33,574 bases of DNA from contig JAJEEU010000026.1 of assembly GCA_022820825.1 (NCBI GenBank), forward strand, positions 1 to 33,574, in the 5' to 3' direction. The notes beneath the pieces are model-generated. The model was not told where the DNA came from. It was given only the letters and a program-made list of their open reading frames with translations, and did not search any database. Position 1 is the stretch's first letter; the number at the start of each line of letters is the position of its first letter. This document shows positions 1-6,880 of this stretch, in pieces. Both the position numbers and the translations under genes were made by a program. The DNA comes from Vicinamibacteria bacterium (GTDB lineage Bacteria > Acidobacteriota > Vicinamibacteria > Vicinamibacterales > UBA8438).

Positions 1-377
1 GGCGGGCGTCCCGTATTCTGATGGGCCTCCGCGGCGCGTTCCAGCTCGCTCTCCAGATTCTCGACTAACGCATCTAGCGCCTCGGCTTCCTGCCTCTTCC
101 GGCCGGCCGGCGGCATCGCGCCGCTGCGGAGCTTGCGCGCCACCTTCTCCCAGGTGGCGCCGTCGGCGTCAATGCGCTCGACGTCGCTATGGTCGAGCAG
201 CAGCCCGGCCGTCTGCAGCCGCTCGTTGTGGCACGTGACGCAGTACTGGTCGAGGAGTGCGCGAGGCTCGACCGGCGCGGCGGCGGGACCCGCCGCGTAC
301 AGGGCTGACGCCGACAGGCACACCGTCGCCACTACGACGGCGCACCCGCACGCAGCCGCTCGGGACAGTTTCTGCAT
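1..377 (-). CDS. DUF1592-type planctomycete cytochrome c protein, N-terminal fragment
   Basis: The first 125 residues are inside the window; the rest lies beyond the left edge. A signal peptide (hydrophobic about residues 8-29) precedes a c-type heme motif C46-V-T-C49-H50 and a MPPAG motif with M88, the usual axial Met region of planctomycete-type cytochrome domains. The same arrangement (RLxTxGLxLDxxD, TWEKVARKLRxGxMPP) opens the complete DUF1592 protein at 17311-19797, so this is a paralog, expected to be about 800 residues with DUF1587/1592/1588/1585 domains. The ATG at 377 has a GAGGTGAT ribosome site about 6 bases upstream and a TTGACA/TAGCAT promoter at 419-446. It is transcribed away from the CBS gene. 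Family membership is clear from the N-terminus. The function, probably an exported heme protein partnered with a DUF1552 protein, is inferred. Confidence 0.8.
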   Translation of the reverse strand, partial: MQKLSRAAACGCAVVVATVCLSASALYAAGPAAAPVEPRALLDQYCVTCHNERLQTAGLLLDHSDVERIDADGATWEKVARKLRSGAMPPAGRKRQEAEALDALVENLESELERAAEAHQNTGRP

Positions 378-418
378 CCCGATCACCTCAATCGCGCCGC
401 GCGAAATCGAACAACGCG

Positions 419-446
419 ATGCTAACACGCCGGCACCGGGTGTCAA
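419..446 (-). promoter_or_regulatory. Sigma-70-like promoter for the leftward DUF1592-type gene
   Basis: On the minus strand a perfect TTGACA (446-441) is separated by 16 bases from TAGCAT (424-419). This predicts a transcript start near 412 and a leader of about 35 bases before the ATG at 377, with the ribosome site inside it. A TTGACA box also precedes the paralogous DUF1592 gene at 19797. Confidence 0.5.
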
Positions 447-627
447 GCATGGCGAGCGCTCCGTCAAGAGCTCGCGGGCATCCTGAACGCCAGCAGCTCT
501 TCGACGACGTCTTGCCCGTTGTCCCGTCCCGGAAAGACGTGCTCGATTGCGGGCGTGACGTTTGCTACCATGCGGCAACGGGCCGACTGCGGCTACACGG
601 GGTCGGCGCGTATCCGGGGAGGGCGCC

Positions 628-1113
628 ATGGACCACATCACCGCCTCGGACATGATGGCGCGGTCGGAGACCACGCTGCCGCCCGGCATGGACATCTACG
701 ACGCCCTGCGCCGCCTGCTGAAGTACAAGCTCACGGGCGCGCCCGTCGTCGACGAGGACGGCGTCCTGCTCGGCATGCTCACCGAGCGCGACTGCCTGAA
801 GGTGGTCGTGGCCGGCGCGCTCGACGGCTGGCCCGGCGGCAGCGTCAGCGACTACATGAGCAGTCCGGCCCGGTCGATTGCGCCGGCCACGACGCTGTAC
901 GACATCGTGCACCTGTTCCTGACCCGGCCGTACCGCAAGCTGCCCGTGGTGGACGAGGGCGGCCGTGTCATCGGCCAGGTGAGCCGGCGCGACGCGCTCG
1001 TGGCCTTCGAGTCTGCGCGGGACAATCCGCGGCTGTTCGGCGAACGCAGCGAGCCGGTGCCGGAGGGAGAGGGCGTCGATTCGGCGATGCGCCGCGCGCG
1101 TCGCGGGAAGTAA
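628..1113 (+). CDS. CBS-domain pair protein
   Basis: A 161-residue protein with no signal peptide, made almost entirely of two CBS motifs: about residues 6-65 (MMARS...GAPVVDEDGVLLGMLTERD) and 72-135 (VSDYMSSP...KLPVVDEGGRVIGQVSRRD). Each ends in the typical G-x-(L/V)-(T/S)-x-R-D strand-helix. Tandem CBS domains form a Bateman module that binds adenine nucleotides such as AMP, ATP or SAM, and stand-alone pairs are usually cytosolic regulators. The ATG at 628 follows GGGGAGGG at about 5 bases and begins exactly at the first CBS domain. An in-frame start 66 bases upstream would add a tail unlike the family. The C-terminal 25 residues are charged and probably disordered. The ligand and target cannot be read from sequence. 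Confidence 0.85.
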   Translation: MDHITASDMMARSETTLPPGMDIYDALRRLLKYKLTGAPVVDEDGVLLGMLTERDCLKVVVAGALDGWPGGSVSDYMSSPARSIAPATTLYDIVHLFLTRPYRKLPVVDEGGRVIGQVSRRDALVAFESARDNPRLFGERSEPVPEGEGVDSAMRRARRGK

Positions 1114-1164
1114 CACGGTACTGGCCCGGGGCGTGCCGGACCGTCGTCCTTGAACGGGGGAGTG

Positions 1165-3027
1165 ATGCGCCATCCTGCACTCATGCGGCGGTTGGCCGGC
1201 CGCGCTTCTTGGTCGGCGGGCGCGGTCCTGCTGCTGGCGGGCGGGCTTGCGGCGCAGGCGCCGGCCGGCAACCCGTTGCGCAACGCCTATTTCGGGGAGC
1301 TGCACGTCCATACAAACTGGTCCCTGGACGCCTACCGCAACGGCAACTTCGAGGGCCCCGAGGTCGCGTACCGCTTCGGCCGCGGCGAGCCGGTCGCCGG
1401 ACCCGACGGCGGCGCGCAGGTCCGGTTGCGGGTGCCGCTCGACTTCATGGCCATCACGGACCACGACGTCTGGCTGGGCCAGCTCCAGCTCTGCGACGAC
1501 GTCAACGGTCCGGTGTACGACACGCCGACGTGCCGCGATCTGCGGCAGATCCGGGTGTCGGGTCCCAGCCGGGACACGCTTTCGCCCCGGCCGCAGTGGA
1601 GCACGCTGACGAGCTGGCGCTTCGGCATCCCCTTGCCCGAGGTCTGCGGCGGCAGGGGCGCCGGACCCCACAACCGCTGCTACGAGCAGGCGGGGCACAT
1701 GTGGCAGGAGATCCAGCGCCACGCGGACGCGTTCTACGAGCCGGGCCGGTTCACGACCTTCGTGGCGTACGAGTGGTCCGGCATGCCGCCGGGCGCGGGC
1801 CACATGCATCGCAACGTGATCTTTCGCGGCGAGCAGATTCCGGAATGGGGCGGCTCGGCGATCGAGATGCAGCACCTGCCGGAACGGCTCTGGGAGTGGT
1901 TCGAGGCGGCGTGCACCGGCGCGTGCCAGGTCCTGTCGATCCCGCACAACACCAACTGGAGCCAGGGCGTGGCGTTCGCGCCGCGCAATACCGACGGCAC
2001 CCCCTTCACGCCGGAGGGCCTCGCGCGGCGGGCCGCCGCCGAGCCGCTGGTCGAGATCTTCCAGATCAAGGGCAACTCGGAGTGCTACGCCGGCCTCGGC
2101 ACCGCCGACGAGGAGTGCAACTTCGAGCTGTACCATCCCGCCTGTCCGCCGGACCAGGAGCCGTCGTGGGAGCGGGACGAAGGCTGCGCCTTCGCCGCCG
2201 ACTACGTCCGCAACGCGTGGAAGAGCGGGCTGGCCGTGGAAGCCGAGCACGGGGTCAATCCGTTCAAGTACGGGGTGATCGCCGCCACGGACGACCACTC
2301 GAGCCGGCCCGGCGCGGCCGATGAGCCGGAGTACGTCGCCCGCATGGGCATCCGCCCGCCGGCGAACGCCGCCAACCCGGGCGGTCTGGCCGGCGTCTGG
2401 GCCGAGACCAACACCCGCGAGGCGATCTTCGACGCGCTCAAGCGCCGCGAGTCGTTCGGCACCAGCGGCCCGCGCATCCGCGTGCGCTTCTTCGGCGGGT
2501 GGGACTACGCGGACGATCTCCACGCGGGGCGCGACATGGTGGAGGAGGCCTACCGCACCGGCGTGCCGATGGGCGGCGACCTGCCGCCGCCGCTGGGCTC
2601 CGGCGGTCCCCGCTTCGTCGTATGGACGACGAAGGATGCCGGCAGCGCGAACCTGCAGAAGGTGCAGATCATCAAGGGCTGGACCGACGGCGCGGAGACC
2701 CACGAGCGGGTGTACGACGTTGCCTGCGCGGACGGCCTGACGCCCGATCCCGAGACCCGCCGCTGCGCCGACAACGGCGCGGCGGTAGACCTGTCCGACT
2801 GCAGCTATTCGGACGGCGTCGGCGCCGCGGAGCTCGCGACGACCTGGACCGACCCCGACTTCGACCCCGCGCAGCGGGCGTTCTACTACGCACGGGTCCT
2901 GGAGAACCCGACCTGCCGCTGGTCCACCCACCGTGCGTTGGCCCGGGGCATGCCCGTCTCCGAGCCGTCGACGATCAAGGAGCGCGCCTGGAGCTCGCCA
3001 ATCTGGTACACCCCGGCCGGCCGGTAG
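1165..3027 (+). CDS. DUF3604 domain protein, exported PHP-like putative metal hydrolase
   Basis: A 620-residue protein with an N-terminal signal peptide (hydrophobic about residues 16-30, cleavage near AAQA). The DUF3604 fold begins at YFGELHVHTNWS (H47, H49), followed by ITDHD (D99, H100, D101), IPHNTNWS (H261) and TDDHSS (D376, D377, H378). These are the metal-ligand blocks expected of the PHP/amidohydrolase-like superfamily, so a metal-dependent hydrolase in the periplasm is likely. Substrates of DUF3604 proteins are not established. Several cysteines in the last third suggest disulfides. The ATG at 1165 has GGGGGAG just upstream; a TTG 15 bases earlier is also in frame but less likely. 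It lies 51 bases after the CBS gene, with no clear functional link. Confidence 0.85.
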   Translation: MRHPALMRRLAGRASWSAGAVLLLAGGLAAQAPAGNPLRNAYFGELHVHTNWSLDAYRNGNFEGPEVAYRFGRGEPVAGPDGGAQVRLRVPLDFMAITDHDVWLGQLQLCDDVNGPVYDTPTCRDLRQIRVSGPSRDTLSPRPQWSTLTSWRFGIPLPEVCGGRGAGPHNRCYEQAGHMWQEIQRHADAFYEPGRFTTFVAYEWSGMPPGAGHMHRNVIFRGEQIPEWGGSAIEMQHLPERLWEWFEAACTGACQVLSIPHNTNWSQGVAFAPRNTDGTPFTPEGLARRAAAEPLVEIFQIKGNSECYAGLGTADEECNFELYHPACPPDQEPSWERDEGCAFAADYVRNAWKSGLAVEAEHGVNPFKYGVIAATDDHSSRPGAADEPEYVARMGIRPPANAANPGGLAGVWAETNTREAIFDALKRRESFGTSGPRIRVRFFGGWDYADDLHAGRDMVEEAYRTGVPMGGDLPPPLGSGGPRFVVWTTKDAGSANLQKVQIIKGWTDGAETHERVYDVACADGLTPDPETRRCADNGAAVDLSDCSYSDGVGAAELATTWTDPDFDPAQRAFYYARVLENPTCRWSTHRALARGMPVSEPSTIKERAWSSPIWYTPAGR

Positions 3028-3088
3028 CTGGACTGAGCCGTCCGTGTCGTTTCGGCTCACAATGCCAACGCGAAGGGGACCGGAGACC

Positions 3089-3280
3089 ATGAGCACGACG
3101 CGCGTCAGGATCGACCCTGATGTTCCGCAAGACCTGCCCGAGGGAAGGATTGATGAAGAAGTGCTCGACCGCACCACCGACGCCGACCTCGCCCGGCAGC
3201 AGCGACAGGACGACGCCGAGGCGGTGCGGGACATGGCGCGGTGCGCGCGCCGCATCCACCGGCCCCGCCCACGTTCGTAG
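3089..3280 (+). CDS. Small acidic/basic protein, possible truncated XRE-type antitoxin
   Basis: A 63-residue reading frame with a good ribosome site (GGAG 5 bases before the ATG). The stretch DLPEGRIDEEVLDRTTDADLA...RQDDAEAVRDMARCARR resembles, from memory, the N-terminal leader of HigA/XRE-type antitoxins, which normally continues into a helix-turn-helix beginning near LGLSQ. Here the protein stops after RRIHRPRPRS, and none of the three forward frames after 3280 reads as a helix-turn-helix. No toxin gene is adjacent. It may be a decayed antitoxin remnant or an unrelated small protein. It is the only clearly non-exported small gene between the DUF3604 gene and the cytochrome fusion. Confidence 0.45.
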   Translation: MSTTRVRIDPDVPQDLPEGRIDEEVLDRTTDADLARQQRQDDAEAVRDMARCARRIHRPRPRS

Positions 3281-3333
3281 TGGAACCGTCGTGCGGACGC
3301 GAGTAGACTTTCCGTGTCTCAAGGAGGCCCTGG

Positions 3334-4770
3334 ATGACGACGGAATCTAATTCGCGCTCCACTCTTGCCGTCGTGAGCGCTCTCCTCGCCGCGGCCGTCA
3401 TGGCCTTGCCGGCGCCGGCTGCCGCGCAGGCTGCAGCCGGCGACGGGGTGACCTTCAGCCGCGACATCGCGCCCATCCTCCAGCGGAGCTGCCAGAAGTG
3501 TCACCGGCCCGAAGCGCTGGCGCCCATGTCGCTGCTGACCTACGACGAGGTGCGGCCCTGGGCGCGCGCCATCAAGAACCGCACCGGCCTGCGCGACAAG
3601 CCGGGCGTGATGCCGCCCTGGTTCATCGAGAAGGATGTGGGCATCCAGGCGTTCAAGGACGATCCGTCGCTGTCCGACGAAGAGATCCGGCTGATCGCCA
3701 CGTGGGCGGACAACGGCGCCCCGGAGGGGAATCCGGCCGACCTGCCGCCGCCGTTAGAGTTCCTCGGGGCGAACGAGTGGGAGATTGGCGCGCCGGATCT
3801 GATCGTGTCCACTGCGCCGGTCGAAGTGCCGGGCGACGCGCCGGACTGGTGGGGCTCCATCGGCGAGTTCGACACCGGCATGAACGAGGATCGCTACGTC
3901 GCCGCCATGGAGTACAAGGAACGGACGGAGTCGCGCGAGGGTCCCGGGCGCAGCACCGTCGGCGGACTGTTCGTATTCCATCACGCCATCATGGACGTGG
4001 TGGCGCCCGATCCCGGGGGCGAGCAGGAGGTGATCCGGTTCGGCGGCTGGCCGACCCACGAGGTGGGGCGCAACGCCGACTTCTTCGATGACGAGGCGGG
4101 CAAGCTGCTCAAGGCCGGGTCGAAGCTGCGCTTCGACAACGTCCATCTGCACGCCAACGGCGCCCACACGCGGGCGCGGCTCGACATCGGTTTCAAGTTC
4201 CATCCGCACGGCTACGAGCCGACGCTCGACATGCGCGGCATCGCGTTCGGCAGCGGCGTCGACCTGGACATCGAGCCGATGGATCCCGATCAGACGGTGG
4301 AGGCGTACTTCACGCTGCCGCAGCACCTGAAGATGGGCGTCTTCGAGCCGCACCTCCACGCCCCGGGCGTGCGCATGTGCCTGGAAGCGGTCTACGGCTC
4401 CACGGTGGAGACGCTCAACTGCGCGGGATACGACCATAGCTGGGTGCGGGTGTACAACTACGAGGATCACGCGGCGCCGCTGCTGCCGAAAGGCACCATC
4501 CTGAAGCTGACCGGCCACTTCAACAACTCGCCGTCCAATCCGAACGTGATCGATCCGCGCAACTGGTCGGGCAGCGGGCAACGCTCCGTGGACCAGATGT
4601 TCATCAACATCATGCGCGGCGTCTACCTGACCGACGAGCAGTTCCAGGACGAGCTGGCCGCGCGGCGGCAGGTGCTCGGCCTCACCCCCGGCGCCCGGGT
4701 CATCGGCTGCCCGCTGTGCGGCGCGATCGACGACGAACCGGCGGAGGCGGTCGGGGGACAGCAGCAGTGA
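3334..4770 (+). CDS. Exported cytochrome c / copper-monooxygenase-like fusion protein (copy 1)
   Basis: A 478-residue protein. A signal peptide (residues 1-32) is followed by a cytochrome c domain with C53-Q-K-C56-H57 and M93 in VMPPW as probable axial ligand. The remaining roughly 330 residues carry histidine blocks resembling ascorbate-dependent type II copper monooxygenases (the PHM fold): FHH (H216, H217), HLHANGAHT (H271, H273, H278) and EPHLHAPGVRM (H340, H342, M348). This would suit an oxygenase taking electrons from its own heme domain, but that is inference. A C-terminal CPLC pair (C459, C462) is present in all three window copies. AAGGAGG lies 6 bases before the ATG. The last four bases overlap the next gene (GTGA), so the two are probably translationally coupled. 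Copies 2 and 3 are at 12295-13710 and 27309-28709. Confidence 0.8.
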   Translation: MTTESNSRSTLAVVSALLAAAVMALPAPAAAQAAAGDGVTFSRDIAPILQRSCQKCHRPEALAPMSLLTYDEVRPWARAIKNRTGLRDKPGVMPPWFIEKDVGIQAFKDDPSLSDEEIRLIATWADNGAPEGNPADLPPPLEFLGANEWEIGAPDLIVSTAPVEVPGDAPDWWGSIGEFDTGMNEDRYVAAMEYKERTESREGPGRSTVGGLFVFHHAIMDVVAPDPGGEQEVIRFGGWPTHEVGRNADFFDDEAGKLLKAGSKLRFDNVHLHANGAHTRARLDIGFKFHPHGYEPTLDMRGIAFGSGVDLDIEPMDPDQTVEAYFTLPQHLKMGVFEPHLHAPGVRMCLEAVYGSTVETLNCAGYDHSWVRVYNYEDHAAPLLPKGTILKLTGHFNNSPSNPNVIDPRNWSGSGQRSVDQMFINIMRGVYLTDEQFQDELAARRQVLGLTPGARVIGCPLCGAIDDEPAEAVGGQQQ

Positions 4771-5645
4771 ACCGGGGATTGGCGACCGTCGCCGCCGCTC
4801 TGGCGTGCTGGTTGTACGTACCGGACGCCGCCGCCCAGCAGCAGCTCGCGTCCGGGCAGGAGGTGGTGCCGGCCTACGAGGGCTGGGAGCCGAACGCCGA
4901 TGGTTCGTTCAACCTCCTGTTCGGTACGATGAACCGCAACTGGGAGGAGGAGCTGCACGTCCCGATCGGGCCCGACAACCACATCGAGCCGGGCGGCCCG
5001 GACCAGGGGCAGCCCACCTGGTTCCTGCCGCGCCGCAACCGCTTCCTGTTCCGCGTTCGCGTGCCGGCCGACTTCGGGGAGAACGAGCTCGTATGGACCG
5101 TCACCAGCCCGAACGGCAAGACGTACCGGGCGTACGGCACGCTGCATCCGGACTACTTCCTCGACGAAGCCGTCATCCAGCGCAACCATGGTCTCGCCGT
5201 CACCGACCTGCGACTGCCGAACGTGGCCCCGGAGCTGCGCGTGGAGGGCGCGGCGACGCGCACCGCGAAGGTGGGCGTCCCCGTGACCCTGACGGCCCAT
5301 GCCACCGACGACGGCCGGCCGGCGCCGCGGAACCAGCGGCCGCTGGATGTTTCGCAGCCGGCCACCGTCATCATTACGACGGCCGCCGGCCTGCGGCTGT
5401 CGTGGTTCGTCTACCGCGGCGGAGCGGAGGTGGTCTTCGATCCGCCGCAGACCAAGGTGTGGGAGGATACGCGTCCCAACTCGAACTCACCCTGGGGGCC
5501 GGGCTGGGAGACGCCGCCGCTGCCCGGGGACGGCAAGTGGGTGGCCACGGCGACCTTCACGCAGCCGGGAACGTACGTCCTGCGCTGCCTCGCTCACGAC
5601 GGAGGCCTGAAGACACACCGGGACATCACGTTCAACGTCGAGTAG
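4767..5645 (+). CDS. Uncharacterised exported partner protein of the cytochrome/Cu fusion (copy 1)
   Basis: A 292-residue protein with a GTG start inside the GTGA overlap with the preceding stop codon. A signal peptide (residues 1-24, ending DAAAQ) is followed by GQEVVPAYEGWEPNADGSFN, a block also found at the start of its paralog at 11371-12282. Further shared blocks are GPDQGQPTxFLPRRNRFLFR, PADFGENELVWT and LHPDYFLDE. The C-terminal 40 residues (VATATFTQPGTYVLRCLAHDGG) look like an immunoglobulin-like or cadherin-like beta-sandwich strand pair. No catalytic motif or cofactor site is recognised. It may be a docking or substrate-binding subunit for the fusion protein: the pairing recurs at the second locus but not at the third fusion copy. 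I do not recognise a named family. Confidence 0.8.
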   Translation: MNRGLATVAAALACWLYVPDAAAQQQLASGQEVVPAYEGWEPNADGSFNLLFGTMNRNWEEELHVPIGPDNHIEPGGPDQGQPTWFLPRRNRFLFRVRVPADFGENELVWTVTSPNGKTYRAYGTLHPDYFLDEAVIQRNHGLAVTDLRLPNVAPELRVEGAATRTAKVGVPVTLTAHATDDGRPAPRNQRPLDVSQPATVIITTAAGLRLSWFVYRGGAEVVFDPPQTKVWEDTRPNSNSPWGPGWETPPLPGDGKWVATATFTQPGTYVLRCLAHDGGLKTHRDITFNVE

Positions 5646-5700
5646 CCGGTCGCGTTCACCGGCCGTGCCGCCTGGGCGGGTCCCGACGCGGAGGAGTCGC

Positions 5701-6852
5701 ATGCGCATGAGCAGTTGCAGCCGGGTATTGATCGGGGCCGCCGCCGCCGCCGCCGTGCTCCTGCCGGCGGGCGCCGGGGCGGAGCCGGTGACCGTGCTGT
5801 TCGACGACAGGGTGACCGAGGTCGAACGCACCCTGCCGGACGCCGACGATCTGTGGGTGCTGCCGGCAGACCTGCCGCGGGTGAACGGGTTCGAGCTCAA
5901 GCCGGAAGGCGCCTGTCTCGACGAGCTGTGCGTGCCGGTCCGGCAGGACCGCGACAGCGAGCTGTTCGTCCGGCGCGGGGGAGAGGGCTGGTTCAACGTG
6001 ACCGGCCTGGCCCGCAGGCTCCAGCAGGCGTACGCCGTCGACCACGACCACCGCGTCTGGAGCCTCGGCCAGATCCCGGTCACGCGCACGCGGTTCCTCA
6101 ACGCCGCGATGGCGCCGGACTTCGAGCTCCCGAACCGGGAAGGCGAGCTGGTGCGCCTGTCGGACTTCCGGGGCAAGAAGGTGCTCGTCGTCACCTGGGC
6201 CTCCTGGTGAGGCTGCCGCTTCGACCTGCCCGGGTGGCAGGAAGTCTACGAGGAGCTCGCGGACCACAACTTCGAGATCATCACGGTCGCCCAGGACACG
6301 CTGGGCGAAGAGGCAACCGCCGAGTGGCACGACGCCGCGCCGCTGACCTACACCACCCTGATCGATCCCACGCACCGCGTGAGCTCGCTGTACAACCTCG
6401 TCAACGTGCCGTCGGGGATCTGGGTGGACGAGGAAGGGCGCATCGTGCGCATCAACGAGGGGACCTATTCCAAGGCGCTGCGGTTCGGCAGCACGGTGGT
6501 CGGGTCGGACGACTACCGGCCCGCGGTGCGCGACTGGGTGCTCAACGGATCCGCCAGCCGCTTCGCATGGTCCCCGCGGGAAGTGGCGGACAGGATTCGC
6601 GAGCGTACGCCCGACGAAGCGCTGGCCGAGCCGACCTTCAAGCTCGGCGTCTACTTCCATCGCCGCGGCGACGAGGAGCTGGCGCGCGGGTACTGGGCCG
6701 AAGCGCAGCGGCTGTTTCCCGACAGTTGGAACTTCCACCGCCAGGACTGGCACCTGACGGAAGGGATGGGCGGGCCCCGGTTCATGGAGAAGCGCGAGGC
6801 GCTGGGCGACGAGCCGTACTACGCGCCGCTGGAGCTGGCGGACGCGCCGTAG
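5701..6852 (+). CDS. TlpA/ResA-like thioredoxin-fold selenoprotein (in-frame UGA at 6208-6210 read as Sec170)
   Basis: Read through the TGA, the protein is 383 residues. It has a signal peptide (1-29), an unassigned N-terminal region (about 30-135), and a redoxin domain from about residue 137 (APDFELPNREGELVRLSDFRGKKVLVVTWASW-Sec170-G-C172-R-F-D-L-P). The TGA replaces the redox-active Cys that follows WAxW in TlpA/ResA proteins. Downstream the same frame continues with typical redoxin features: FEIITVAQDT, then YNLVNVPSGIWVDEEGRIVR containing the cis-Pro (VPSG). A helical C-terminal region (about 280-383) has TPR-like spacing. GGAGGAG (5690-5696) precedes the ATG. Automated callers would split it into 5701-6210 and a false start near 6379. 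Selenocysteine needs SelA/B/D and tRNA-Sec, which are not in this window. Its position after the heme/copper genes suggests a role in disulfide or metal-site chemistry, which is inference. Confidence 0.85.
6211..6241 (+). promoter_or_regulatory. Candidate bacterial SECIS hairpin downstream of the UGA codon
   Basis: Two bases after the UGA, CUGCC (6213-6217) pairs with GGCAG (6236-6240). The helix can extend by G6218-U6235 and C6219-G6234, leaving a loop of about 14 bases or fewer. An alternative apical pairing, ACC 6224-6226 with GGU 6233-6235, leaves a 5-prime bulge containing two U residues. Bacterial SECIS elements lie immediately after the UGA inside the coding region and present a bulged U and G residues near the apex, so position and size fit. 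The structure was folded by eye only. Confidence 0.5.
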
Positions 6853-6880
6853 CCCGGCGCCGGCCGCAGGGAGGACTGCA

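Noticed and set aside
1150..1152. TTG start for the DUF3604 protein
   Set aside because: The ATG at 1165 is preferred as a standard start codon with a purine-rich stretch in front; the TTG adds five residues without benefit.
565..3255. A long 896-residue open frame on the minus strand opposite the CBS and DUF3604 genes
   Set aside because: Arg/Ala/Gly-rich composition without domains; it mirrors real plus-strand genes, as expected from high third-position GC.
3281..3333. A sigma-54 promoter (TGGAAC...TGC) before fusion copy 1
   Set aside because: The spacing between the GG and GC elements is off by one, and the conserved bases are incomplete.
6379..6852. A separate 157-residue gene starting at an ATG after the TGA
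   Set aside because: It begins in the middle of the redoxin domain, has no ribosome site, and is in frame with 5701-6210. It is better explained as the C-terminal part of one selenoprotein.
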